A stretch of 64,000 nucleotides of DNA from Lachnospiraceae bacterium (lineage in GTDB: Bacteria; Bacillota; Clostridia; Lachnospirales; Lachnospiraceae), in NCBI GenBank assembly GCA_017437785.1, contig JAFRXH010000088.1, positions 36,003 through 100,002 on the forward strand, read 5' to 3'. The notes below the pieces were generated by a model. It was given only the letters and a program-made list of their open reading frames with translations, was not told where the DNA came from and did not search any database. Shown here in pieces: positions 46,043-56,328 of this stretch. Each line of letters begins with the position of its first letter. The stretch's first letter is position 1. The position numbers and the translations under genes are program-made.

Positions 46043-46885
46043 TCAAATCTTATGGATGTGCTGTCTTATTATGGGAGCGAGACCGTCGTGATCGTTATTT
46101 TTGACAGTAATGATATCGGCAGAGGCAAATATGTCCTTATTGCCGTTACACATTGCTACACCGCATCCCGCAGCCTCTATCATTGAAAGGTCGTTTTCTT
46201 CATCACCGGCAGCCAGAGTGCCGCCTTCATCTATCCCCAGATAAGCAGCCAGCTCACGTACGGCAGTACCCTTACCGGCATCGGAAGGGATTATCTCAAG
46301 ATATCTGGAGTTGGAACGCATGGCATACAGACGGGCGGGACCGGCAGCCCTGCCGGTGGAAAACTCCCCGCTGTTTATAAGATCTGTCATCTTATCGAGT
46401 TTATCACTTTCCGTAAGGTCTATGCAGAGCATTTTGCACGGGGGATCATTGATCCCTTCGGGAAAACGCTCAAGTACATCCACCGGCAGCTTTACAACTC
46501 TGGTATAGTATCTGATCTCATCATTGACAGCGGGAGTCAGGATCGCATTGTCATTGTAGCTGTGGCAGTGGAGTGAAAGAGACCTTGCTGCGGAATAGAT
46601 ATCCGCTACATCGTTAAGGGAGATACCTTTTTTGATGATAGTCTTTTTATCCTTAACTGAATAGATGAGAGCTCCGTTAAAAGCGACGGCATATGGCATA
46701 AAAGCCGAGAGTTTAAGCTCATCGATAACTTTAAGGATACTTATAAGCGGACGTCCCGAATTGATCGCAATAAGATTCCCGGCATCATGCCACTCGCAAA
46801 GAGCGGCATAGGTGTCGGGAGTGATCTGTTTATTGCTGTTTAAAAGGGTACCGTCCAGGTCAAAAAAGAAGATCTTAGTTTTCAT
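46043..46885 (-). CDS. Cof-type HAD-family phosphatase
   Basis: 280 residues from the ATG at 46885, which overlaps the end of the ABC-F gene; a longer in-frame start is inside that gene. HAD motif I FFFDLDGTLL, motif II INSGRP, and motif IV AAGDEENDLSMIEAAG with the Cof-type cap are present. It dephosphorylates sugar phosphates or cofactors such as FMN. Substrate not predictable. Confidence 0.9.
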   Translation of the reverse strand: MKTKIFFFDLDGTLLNSNKQITPDTYAALCEWHDAGNLIAINSGRPLISILKVIDELKLSAFMPYAVAFNGALIYSVKDKKTIIKKGISLNDVADIYSAARSLSLHCHSYNDNAILTPAVNDEIRYYTRVVKLPVDVLERFPEGINDPPCKMLCIDLTESDKLDKMTDLINSGEFSTGRAAGPARLYAMRSNSRYLEIIPSDAGKGTAVRELAAYLGIDEGGTLAAGDEENDLSMIEAAGCGVAMCNGNKDIFASADIITVKNNDHDGLAPIIRQHIHKI

Positions 46886-48515
46886 CGTCCTCAACCTGTG
46901 CCTGGTAAACCGTACGTTTTCTTGCCATCTCGTCTGCTTCGAGATATTCATCGTAGGTGGTCACCTTATCGATGATGGTACCGTCCGGCATGAATTCGAT
47001 TATCCGGTTTGCGGTGGTCTGTACCAGCTGATGGTCACGGCAGGCAAAGAGTATAACACCGGGGAACTTTAACATACCGGTATTGAGTGCGGTAATGCTT
47101 TCCATGTCCAGGTGGTTGGTAGGCTCATCGAAGATAAGGCAGTTGGCGCCGCTTATCATCATTTTAGAAAGCATACAGCGGACCTTTTCACCACCGGAGA
47201 GTACTTTGACTTTCTTTACGCCGTCTTCGCCGGGGAAGAGCATACGTCCGAGGTATCCGCGCACATAGGTCACATCCTTAACGGGAGAGTAACCCATGAG
47301 CCAGTCGGTGATAGTATAGTCGTTATCAAATTCTTTTGAATTATCCTTGGGGAAATATGCCTGTGAAGTGGTAACGCCCCATTTATAGCTTCCGGAATCA
47401 GGCTCACGCTCGCCCATCAGTATCTGGAAGAGAGCGGTCTTGGCCTGCTCGTTTCCGCCGACGAACGCGATCTTGTCATCATGTCCCATGGTAAAACTAA
47501 CATGGTTGAGTATCATATTACCGTCATCACCCTTAAGGCAGATATCCTCTACGAATAGCACCTCGTTTCCTATCTCGCGGTCGGGGCGGAAGTCGATATA
47601 AGGATATTTTCTGCTGGAAGGCTTGATCTCGTCTAACTGTATCTTTTCAAGGGCACGCTTACGTGAAGTAGCCTGCTTTGATTTTGAAGCGTTAGCGGAG
47701 AAGCGGGAGATGAATTCCTGCAGTTCCTTGATCTTTTCTTCTTTCTTCTTATTTGCTTCTTTCATCTGCTTGATAAGCAGCTGGCTGGATTCGTACCAGA
47801 AATCATAGTTACCGGCGTAGAGCTGTATCTTGCCGTAATCGATATCGGCGGTAGAAGTACATACCTTATTGAGGAAGTAACGGTCGTGGCTTACAACGAT
47901 GACTGTATTGTCAAAGTTGATCAGGAATTCTTCAAGCCATGCGATGGCATCCAGATCAAGGTGGTTGGTAGGCTCGTCCAGAAGCAGTATATCGGGGTTG
48001 CCGAAGAGCGCTTTAGCAAGCAGTACCTTTACTTTTTCACTGCCGTTTAAGTCTTTCATCATGGAATAGTGCAGTGAGGTGTCTATGCCCAGACCGTTTA
48101 AAAGTGTTGCGGCATCCGACTCTGCTTCATAGCCGTTCATCTCTGCAAATTCAGCTTCGAGTTCGCCGGCCCTGATACCGTCTTCATCGGAGAAATCCTC
48201 CTTCATGTAGATGGCTTCTTTTTCCTTCATGATATCGTACAGCCGCTTGTTACCCATGATAACGGTATCCAGAACGGGGTATTCGTCATATTTGAAATGG
48301 TCCTGCTCGAGGACGGAAAGCCGCTGGCCGGGGGTAATGCTTATCTCACCGTTGGTAGTGTCGAGGTCCCCGGAAAGGATCTTTAAGAAAGTGGATTTTC
48401 CGGCACCGTTAGCGCCTATAAGTCCGTAACAGTTTCCTTCGGTGAATTTGATGTTGACATCCTCAAAGAGGGCTTTTTTTCCTACACGGTAGGTCACATT
48501 GTTTGCTGCGATCAT
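46875..48515 (-). CDS. ABC-F family ATPase, YkpA/YbiT-like
   Basis: 546 residues, two ABC domains and a P-site-type linker, no membrane part. First Walker A GANGAGKSTFLKILSG, first signature LNGSEKVKVLL, linker SRFSANASKSKQATSRK, second Walker-like GGNEQAKTALFQ and second signature LSGGEKVRCMLSKM. The degenerate second loop is normal for this subgroup. In the second H-switch region, CRDHQ replaces the usual SHDHQ. ABC-F proteins act on the ribosome E site in translation. Overlaps the HAD gene downstream. Confidence 0.92.
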   Translation of the reverse strand: MIAANNVTYRVGKKALFEDVNIKFTEGNCYGLIGANGAGKSTFLKILSGDLDTTNGEISITPGQRLSVLEQDHFKYDEYPVLDTVIMGNKRLYDIMKEKEAIYMKEDFSDEDGIRAGELEAEFAEMNGYEAESDAATLLNGLGIDTSLHYSMMKDLNGSEKVKVLLAKALFGNPDILLLDEPTNHLDLDAIAWLEEFLINFDNTVIVVSHDRYFLNKVCTSTADIDYGKIQLYAGNYDFWYESSQLLIKQMKEANKKKEEKIKELQEFISRFSANASKSKQATSRKRALEKIQLDEIKPSSRKYPYIDFRPDREIGNEVLFVEDICLKGDDGNMILNHVSFTMGHDDKIAFVGGNEQAKTALFQILMGEREPDSGSYKWGVTTSQAYFPKDNSKEFDNDYTITDWLMGYSPVKDVTYVRGYLGRMLFPGEDGVKKVKVLSGGEKVRCMLSKMMISGANCLIFDEPTNHLDMESITALNTGMLKFPGVILFACRDHQLVQTTANRIIEFMPDGTIIDKVTTYDEYLEADEMARKRTVYQAQVEDDEN

Positions 48516-48546
48516 AGTTATTGACTCCTTAAAACTTTAAAATAAT

Positions 48547-49668
48547 TTAATCCAAAGGACGAAGATCGATCACTACCCGGTTCTTTCCGTGCTTTTTGCC
48601 ATAGTAGAGTTTATCATCCGCCTGCTGTATAAGATGTTCTATCTTATATCCGGGGATGGATTCTGCTATACCGAAAGTCATGGTGATCTGAATATCCCTT
48701 CCTTCAAAATTAACAACATTTTCTTCTATAGCCTTGCGGATCTTCTCGGCTTTTACGGCGGCCATCTCAATGGGATCCGTGATAAGAATGAGGATCTCTT
48801 CTCCGCCCCAGCGGCAAACGGCGTCTTCAAGGCTTGTAAACCTGCTTATGGTATCGGCTACGGCGATAAGGACCTGATCGCCCGCATCATGACCGTAGGT
48901 ATCATTTACTTTTTTAAAGTCATCTATATCGCCCAGTATCATTGTGAAGCGTTTGCCGGACTTTTTGAGCTGCTCCATGCGTTCATTTATAAGTTCGTTC
49001 ATACTGCGGCGGTTTAAAAGCTTTGTGAGCGGATCTTTGTGGGCCAGCTCATCGAGCAGGGTATTTTGATCGGTAAGGATATTGTTCTTGTGCTGTATCT
49101 CCCATATGAAAAGATAGGAGAAGACTATCATTATCGCGAATGCAGTTACAGTATTAAAAAAGAAAAGTGCCTGGTGCCAGAACATGCTGCTTATGGGCAG
49201 GATCGGCTGTATGTGCTCTGTCAGAAAATAATTGAACAGGTAGCAGAGTATTATCAGCAGCGACAGAGCCAGCGGCAGTGCATGGCGCGAACCGTCTTTA
49301 CTTTTGTTTAAGTACGAAAAGTAAAATGTTGATGCCACCGCGGTGTAGTAATATGATGAATATCCGCTGTCCCAGCCCAGTAAAAGGTTCTCTACAAAGA
49401 TTATGACCACCAGGTCGAGCAGGAGCAGTATGTAAATGTTGATCAGCTCATGCTTTTCGATAAGCGGAAGCATGGTAGAAAAGAGCATGGCTGATATGGC
49501 AAGGTTTACGATCATCAGCAGGATAGAAGACGCAAAAAAGAAAAACACACCATTGAGCAGATGCATGGTCGCCAGCGTAATGATGCTGTATCTGTATATG
49601 ACCTTGGGAGAAAAGAAGTTGTTTCCTTTTATCAGTTCCCTGATATAATGGCCAAGATTATCGAACAA
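48547..49668 (-). CDS. Membrane-bound diguanylate cyclase
   Basis: 373 residues. About six hydrophobic helices fill residues 20-200, then a GGDEF domain (about 210-370) with DPLTKLLNRRS, ILGDIDDFKKVND and the active-site variant GGEEI. It should make cyclic di-GMP from GTP. No RxxD inhibitory site is obvious in front of the motif. Divergent from groESL, separated by about 300 bases. Confidence 0.92.
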   Translation of the reverse strand: MFDNLGHYIRELIKGNNFFSPKVIYRYSIITLATMHLLNGVFFFFASSILLMIVNLAISAMLFSTMLPLIEKHELINIYILLLLDLVVIIFVENLLLGWDSGYSSYYYTAVASTFYFSYLNKSKDGSRHALPLALSLLIILCYLFNYFLTEHIQPILPISSMFWHQALFFFNTVTAFAIMIVFSYLFIWEIQHKNNILTDQNTLLDELAHKDPLTKLLNRRSMNELINERMEQLKKSGKRFTMILGDIDDFKKVNDTYGHDAGDQVLIAVADTISRFTSLEDAVCRWGGEEILILITDPIEMAAVKAEKIRKAIEENVVNFEGRDIQITMTFGIAESIPGYKIEHLIQQADDKLYYGKKHGKNRVVIDLRPLD

Positions 49669-49780
49669 TAGTCTGGTATCCTTTCAAAATGTTGTCTTGT
49701 TCCCGCACATAATCCATTTTACTATACCACTTTTTGTGTTCTATGTGAAGTGGATAAAAATAATAAAAGATACATGGTGC

Positions 49781-49810
49781 GAAAATAAGAGAAAATAAGA
49801 GAAAATGAGA
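49781..49810. repeat. Phased A-tract repeat upstream of groESL
   Basis: Three 10-base units, GAAAATAAGA twice and GAAAATGAGA once. A-tracts spaced by one helical turn usually bend DNA. The run ends 41 bases before the -35 box of groESL. The rest of the 49669-49851 stretch holds only purine-rich DNA and probably the diguanylate cyclase promoter. Confidence 0.8.
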
Positions 49811-49851
49811 GTAAAACAGAGAAATGACGTGAAATACAGACGCGCATCTCC

Positions 49852-49880
49852 TTGCAAACTGCCGGAAAAGAAACTATATT
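49852..49880 (+). promoter_or_regulatory. groESL sigma-A promoter
   Basis: TTGCAA (49852-49857), 17 bases, TATATT (49875-49880). The CIRCE operator starts 12 bases downstream, covering the transcription start region. Confidence 0.75.
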
Positions 49881-49892
49881 ATCCAACAGTAG

Positions 49893-49919
49893 TTAGCACT
49901 CAAACCAATTGAGTGCTAA
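49893..49919 (+). promoter_or_regulatory. CIRCE operator (HrcA binding site)
   Basis: TTAGCACTC, nine bases, GAGTGCTAA: an exact match to the consensus. HrcA represses groESL here until heat or misfolded protein titrates GroEL. hrcA itself is not in the window. Confidence 0.98.
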
Positions 49920-49965
49920 CAAATCCAAGAGCGCATAGCGCAAATAATAAAAGGAGGCGTAAGTC

Positions 49966-50238
49966 ATGAAGTTAGTACCTTTGGGTGACAGAGTCGTACT
50001 GCAGCAGCTGCAGGCAGAAGAGACAACAAAGTCGGGCATCGTCCTGCCCGGACAGAACAAGGAAAAGCCCCAGCAGGCTAAGGTTATTGCTGTAGGCCCC
50101 GGGACGGAAGAAGTAAAGATGGAAGTTAAGAAGGGTGACGAGGTCATCTATTCCAAGTATTCAGGAACCGAAGTCAAGCTTGAAGATGAAGAGTATATCG
50201 TTGTAAAGCAGAGCGATATCCTGGCTATCATCAAGTAA
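49966..50238 (+). CDS. groES: Co-chaperonin GroES
   Basis: 90 residues. [21 protein letters not shown] at the start (quoted in part), the mobile loop about 17-33, and [15 protein letters not shown]. It caps GroEL during folding. AAAAGGAGG precedes the ATG. Controlled by the upstream CIRCE element together with groEL 23 bases downstream. Confidence 0.98.
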   Translation: MKLVPLGDRVVLQQLQAEETTKSGIVLPGQNKEKPQQAKVIAVGPGTEEVKMEVKKGDEVIYSKYSGTEVKLEDEEYIVVKQSDILAIIK

Positions 50239-50246
50239 TCATATAA

Positions 50247-51884
<1,638 letters not shown>

Positions 51885-51887
51885 AAA

Positions 51888-52256
51888 GTCAGCACAGTAG
51901 GGAAAAGTAAATCGACGAACGGCCGGAGGAGCTTGCTCATCCGGCCGTTTTTTGATTTGCTTTTCCCCTGTGGGCAAGGCGCGAAGCGACGTCATACTCA
52001 TACTGAGTATGACGTGTCTGCCGCCTATGCAGAATCGGCATCGCCGATAGGCGGCAGACTGGCATGCGTAACGAATTGGGCCGTAGCCGCGCAGCGGGTG
52101 CGCGGCTCGGCATGAAGACATCTAAAGTTCTCATTTCACAGGTAATGAGGATCGCTTTGCGATCCGAATCTACTGTGCTGACACTGAAACACCCGATAGC
52201 GATCCGAATCTACTGTGCTGGTTAACGCAATAGCCATTGCTTTGCGATCCGAATCT
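51888..52256. repeat. Structured, repeat-rich intergenic block behind groEL
   Basis: This 514-base gap (51885-52398) has no credible gene. It is bounded by a 13-base inverted repeat, GTCAGCACAGTAG (51888-51900) and its complement (52170-52182). Inside are the groEL terminator, an inverted repeat of ACGTCATACTCA, one of TCTGCCGCCTA, and one of GCCGCGC/GCGCGGC. GCGATCCGAATCTACTGTGCTG occurs at 52159-52180 and 52199-52220 and, cut short, at 52244-52256; the first copy forms GGATCGC-TTT-GCGATCC. It may be a small non-autonomous element or an RNA. Confidence 0.7.
51918..51953 (+). terminator. Rho-independent terminator of groESL
   Basis: Ten-base outer stem AACGGCCGGA (51918-51927)/TCCGGCCGTT (51940-51949), with an inner GAGC/GCTC stem, followed by T6 (51948-51953). 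Confidence 0.9.
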
Positions 52257-52316
52257 GCAATCCTTCCTTTCATCATACCAAATATACACGTATATAACCC
52301 GAATAAGCATATGTTC

Positions 52317-52346
52317 TTGCCTGATATACCTGTTGTATAATATAAT
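52317..52346 (+). promoter_or_regulatory. Candidate promoter of the DUF2225 gene
   Basis: TTGCCT (52317-52322), 18 bases, TATAAT (52341-52346); a second TATAAT overlaps at 52336. It lies about 50 bases before the ATG. Confidence 0.5.
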
Positions 52347-52398
52347 AACCTAAATTTAAAGAAGTTAACATAATCCTTATCTTGTAAAGGGGACGTTC

Positions 52399-53175
52399 AT
52401 GTCTGCATTAAAACCTGCTGCACCTAAAAAGCTTTATGAAGGCGACTATCTTTTTATGAAAAGCTATGTCTGCCCTGTCTGTGAAAACAGGCTTCGTATT
52501 CCTACCGTTAAAGCCGGGAAAGCCAGGATAATAAGCCAGGACTGGGATCTGCGTCCGGTTCACAAAGATATCGATGTTCAGAAGTATGATGTGGTTCATT
52601 GCAACAAATGCGGCTTTGCCATACTCAAAAGATACTTCGGTGTACTTCCCAAACCGCATAAAGAACTGATACTTGAGAAAATATCAAAAAAATACGATCC
52701 GCATCCTGAACCGGTTGGAATGGTGCGGTCATATGAGGAAGCTTTAACGGAATATAAGCTGGCATTATTGTGTGCGGCGATACGTCAGGTACATGATAGT
52801 GAAGTGGGGCTTCTAACATTAAAGATCGCATGGCTTTACAGAGCTCAAAAGCTGGCGCTTGGAGATGATACGGAATCTTTTACAAAGGCTGTGCGGCTGA
52901 AATACGATGGCTTTCTCGATGCGGAAGAAAAGTATCTGAAGAAGGCCATGGATTACCTGCTGAAGGCCCGGCAGACCGAGGAACCGCCTATTGCGGGGAT
53001 GAATGAGACTGCTATCGACTTCCTGCTGGCATCGCTTTGCGGACATTTCGGAAAGTTTGATGATGCTGCAAGGCTGGTATCGGGTATATTACAGTCAAAA
53101 CAATCTTCACCCTCTCAGAAAGACAGGGCGCGTGATATGCTGGATGCCTTCCGGGACAAGCGTGACAATGTATAG
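52399..53175 (+). CDS. DUF2225 family zinc-binding protein
   Basis: 258 residues. Zinc ligands CPVC (about 25-28) and CNKC (about 64-67) in a divided ribbon, then helices of a TPR-like type. This matches DUF2225, a Clostridia/Bacilli family of unknown function. AAAGGGGAC precedes the ATG. It stands alone between the groESL unit and apt. Confidence 0.85.
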   Translation: MSALKPAAPKKLYEGDYLFMKSYVCPVCENRLRIPTVKAGKARIISQDWDLRPVHKDIDVQKYDVVHCNKCGFAILKRYFGVLPKPHKELILEKISKKYDPHPEPVGMVRSYEEALTEYKLALLCAAIRQVHDSEVGLLTLKIAWLYRAQKLALGDDTESFTKAVRLKYDGFLDAEEKYLKKAMDYLLKARQTEEPPIAGMNETAIDFLLASLCGHFGKFDDAARLVSGILQSKQSSPSQKDRARDMLDAFRDKRDNV

Positions 53176-53194
53176 CCGGTTTTATGCTTTTTGA

Positions 53195-53222
53195 TTGAAT
53201 TCTGCGTCAGATGTGGTATAAT
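53195..53222 (+). promoter_or_regulatory. Promoter of apt
   Basis: TTGAAT (53195-53200), 16 bases, TATAAT (53217-53222) with the extended -10 TGG just before it. It lies 33 bases upstream of the apt ATG and probably also serves relA. Confidence 0.65.
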
Positions 53223-53254
53223 ACTTTAATCATTTTATTACCACGGAGGACGCC

Positions 53255-53779
53255 ATGAAAAATATCAAGGATTACATACGTACGATCCCCGATTTTCCTC
53301 AGCCCGGGGTACAATTTCGCGATATAACCACTATAATTCAGGATGCTGACGGCCTTAAACTGGCTGTTGATACCATGTGCGATCTGGTAAAGGATCTGGA
53401 CTTTGACGTTATCTGCGGAGCGGAGTCCAGAGGTTTTATTTTTGGCGCCCCGATGGCTTATAATATGCATAAGCCTTTCGTATTGATCAGAAAGAAAGGC
53501 AAGCTTCCCGGAAAAACCATATCCCAGAGCTATGATCTGGAATACGGCAGTACTGAGATAGAGATGCATGTGGACAGTTTTGAAAAAGGTTCCAAGGTAT
53601 TGATAGTTGATGATCTTATCGCTACCGGAGGAACTACCGAGGCCATGATAAAACTGGTCGAGAAGCTTGGCGGCGAGGTCAGCGGAGTGTGCGTTCTCAT
53701 AGAGCTTCCCGATCTGAAGGGCAGGGAGAAGATTTCAGAATATAAGCTCGTCAGCGCCGTTTCATACGAAGGCGAGTGA
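53255..53779 (+). CDS. apt: Adenine phosphoribosyltransferase
   Basis: 174 residues, the usual length. IPDFPQPGVQFRDITT at the start and the PRPP motif VLIVDDLIATGGTTEAM (about 111-127). It salvages adenine to AMP. CGGAGGACG precedes the ATG. Next to relA/SpoT, an order known in many Firmicutes. Confidence 0.97.
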   Translation: MKNIKDYIRTIPDFPQPGVQFRDITTIIQDADGLKLAVDTMCDLVKDLDFDVICGAESRGFIFGAPMAYNMHKPFVLIRKKGKLPGKTISQSYDLEYGSTEIEMHVDSFEKGSKVLIVDDLIATGGTTEAMIKLVEKLGGEVSGVCVLIELPDLKGREKISEYKLVSAVSYEGE

Positions 53780-53819
53780 TTTATTAACACTTTGATCAAG
53801 GCGGAAAGGAGGTCACGTC

Positions 53820-56324
53820 ATGTCAGATGATCGTAAAGATATTGACAGCATAATAGAAGAAAACATGAATTCGGGCGTGACTGCTTCCGATATTTCAGAT
53901 CTGTCTGCGCCCGGTGTTGAAGGTACCGGGAAGGGGCTTCTGGAACGGATCACCGTTACGGCACCTCTTGGAAGTACCACGCCCGGAGCACCTGTGGGAC
54001 CGTCGGCGGATGAGTCCACTCCAGATGTTACGGATGAACATGTGGCAGTGGTCATAGATGATGGCCGTATTGAGGATATAGCTGAATTCCAGGCTCCGGA
54101 AGCTCTTTATGAAGAGCTTATCAAACGTGTTGTAAGATATCATCCGTCCGATGATATCTCTCTTATAGAGAAGGCTTACGAAACAGCCAGACAGTTCCAT
54201 AAGGACCAGCTGCGCAAGTCCGGTGAGCCATATATCATCCATCCTCTATGTGTGGCTATCATACTGGCGGATATGGAGATGGATAAGGAGACCATTGCAG
54301 CAGGGCTTTTGCATGATGTGGTAGAAGATACCGTTATGACTATAGATGAGCTGCAGGATGAGTTCGGCGCGGATGTGGCACTTCTGGTGGATGGAGTTAC
54401 TAAACTGTCACAGATACAGTATTCGACCGATAAGCTTGATCTGCAGGCCGAGAATTTAAGGAAGATGTTCCTTGCGATGGCAAAGGACATAAGAGTCATA
54501 ATGATAAAGCTGGCTGACCGACTCCATAATATGCGTACTCTCGGACATACACGTCCGGAAAAGCAGCAGGAGAAAGCCAGAGAGACTATTGATATTTATG
54601 CACCCATAGCGCAGAGGCTGGGTATCTCGAAGATAAAGGTCGAACTTGAGGATCTGTGTCTTAAGTATCTGGAGCCGGCTGCGTACGAGGATCTTTCGCG
54701 GCAGATAGCTGAACGTAAGACTGTCCGTGAACAGTATGTTCAGGATATAGTGGATGAGGTGCGCAAGCACATTAAGGATGCGGGGATAGAGGCTAAGATC
54801 GACGGCCGTGTAAAGCATTTCTTCAGCATCTATAAAAAGATGAAGAACCAGAACAAGGATCTGGATCAGATATATGACCTTTTTGCGGTACGTATCATAG
54901 TGGCATCCGTTAAGGACTGTTATGCCGCATTGGGTGTTATTCATGAGATATATAAGCCAATTCCCGGGCGTTTTAAGGATTATATAGCAGTACCAAAAGA
55001 AAACATGTATCAGTCTCTGCACACCACACTGATAGGACAGAACGGTGTGCCGTTTGAGATACAGATACGTACTTTTGAGATGCATCGTACCGCTGAATAC
55101 GGTATTGCTGCACATTGGAAGTATAAGGAAGCTTCGGATGGAAAGAAGCCGGAACTTCAGGAGGAAGAGAAGCTGGCATGGCTTCGGCAGATACTCGAGT
55201 GGCAGAGGGATATGTCCGATAACAAGGAATTCATGAACCTCTTAAAAGAGGATCTGGATCTGTTCTCGGACAGCGTATATTGCTTTACGCCTACCGGTGA
55301 TGTAAAGAATCTTCCTGCGGGATCCACACCTATTGATTTTGCGTACAGTATTCATTCAGCTGTCGGTAATAAGATGATAGGTGCCAGAGTCAATGGCAAG
55401 CTGGTACCCATAAATTACGAGATACAGAACGGAGACTGCATAGAGATAATCACCAGCCAGAATTCAAAAGGGCCCAGTCGTGACTGGCTGCCGCTGGTCA
55501 AATCATCGACTGCGCGCAGCAAGATCAACCAGTGGTTTAAGAGCGAGCTTAAGGATGACAATATAGTAAGGGGACGTGAGCTTCTTATCACTTATTGTAA
55601 AGCCAAGGGTATTGACCAGCAGCAGCTTAACAAACAGAGTTATATAGATACGCTGCTTAAGAAATATGGTTTTAAGGATTGGGATAATCTGCTGGCGGCT
55701 ATAGGGCACGGAGCTCTTAAAGAAGGCCAGATCATAAATAAGCTTCAGGAGCTTTATGATGCCGAGCATAAAAAGATCCAGACCAATGAAGAGGTCATGG
55801 AGGAGATCAACCGAAGTGTGACTGCTGCAAGGCAGGTTCATACATATGAGCACAAAGGCAAAGGCTCCGGAGTGGTCATAAAGGGACTTACGGGAGTTGC
55901 CGTGCGTTTCCCTAAATGCTGCAATCCGCTGCCGGGTGATGAGATCGTCGGCTTTATCACAAGAGGTAAGGGTGTTACCATTCACAGGACTGATTGTAAT
56001 AACGTGGTGGTCCTTCCGGATATTGAGCGTGAGAGGCTGGTTGAGGCTGAGTGGGAACCCGACGCTACCGTTGATAACGGAAGGTATACTGTAGAGATAA
56101 ATATCTTTGCAGAAAACCGTTCCGGTCTTCTTGCAGATATCTCAAGGACAATGACGGAAAAGAATATCGACATCCTTTCGGTAAACGTTAAGGTTAGCAA
56201 ACAGGGGCAGGCGGTATTGTCCATGAGTTTTGAGACTGCGGGACGTGAAGAATTTGACAGGATAGTGGAAAAGATACGCCAGATCCCCAGTGTGATCGAC
56301 GTTGACAGAAATTCCACGGGATAA
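53820..56324 (+). CDS. relA: Bifunctional (p)ppGpp synthetase/hydrolase (Rel/SpoT)
   Basis: 834 residues, about 100 longer than usual at the N-terminus, where an acidic Gly/Thr/Pro-rich extension precedes the HD domain. Hydrolase: H165-D166 in HDVVEDT. Synthetase: RFKDYIAVPKENMYQSLHTT. Then TGS (YCFTPTGDVKNLPAG), a conserved-Cys domain with RFPKCCNPLPGDEI, and ACT. It balances (p)ppGpp in response to starvation. AAAGGAGGTCACGTC precedes the ATG. Confidence 0.96.
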   Translation: MSDDRKDIDSIIEENMNSGVTASDISDLSAPGVEGTGKGLLERITVTAPLGSTTPGAPVGPSADESTPDVTDEHVAVVIDDGRIEDIAEFQAPEALYEELIKRVVRYHPSDDISLIEKAYETARQFHKDQLRKSGEPYIIHPLCVAIILADMEMDKETIAAGLLHDVVEDTVMTIDELQDEFGADVALLVDGVTKLSQIQYSTDKLDLQAENLRKMFLAMAKDIRVIMIKLADRLHNMRTLGHTRPEKQQEKARETIDIYAPIAQRLGISKIKVELEDLCLKYLEPAAYEDLSRQIAERKTVREQYVQDIVDEVRKHIKDAGIEAKIDGRVKHFFSIYKKMKNQNKDLDQIYDLFAVRIIVASVKDCYAALGVIHEIYKPIPGRFKDYIAVPKENMYQSLHTTLIGQNGVPFEIQIRTFEMHRTAEYGIAAHWKYKEASDGKKPELQEEEKLAWLRQILEWQRDMSDNKEFMNLLKEDLDLFSDSVYCFTPTGDVKNLPAGSTPIDFAYSIHSAVGNKMIGARVNGKLVPINYEIQNGDCIEIITSQNSKGPSRDWLPLVKSSTARSKINQWFKSELKDDNIVRGRELLITYCKAKGIDQQQLNKQSYIDTLLKKYGFKDWDNLLAAIGHGALKEGQIINKLQELYDAEHKKIQTNEEVMEEINRSVTAARQVHTYEHKGKGSGVVIKGLTGVAVRFPKCCNPLPGDEIVGFITRGKGVTIHRTDCNNVVVLPDIERERLVEAEWEPDATVDNGRYTVEINIFAENRSGLLADISRTMTEKNIDILSVNVKVSKQGQAVLSMSFETAGREEFDRIVEKIRQIPSVIDVDRNSTG

Positions 56325-56328
56325 GGTG

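Noticed and set aside
52159-52256. CRISPR-like spacing of the GCGATCCGAATCT repeat
   Set aside because: Only two full copies and one part copy, spacers of unequal and short length, no cas genes.
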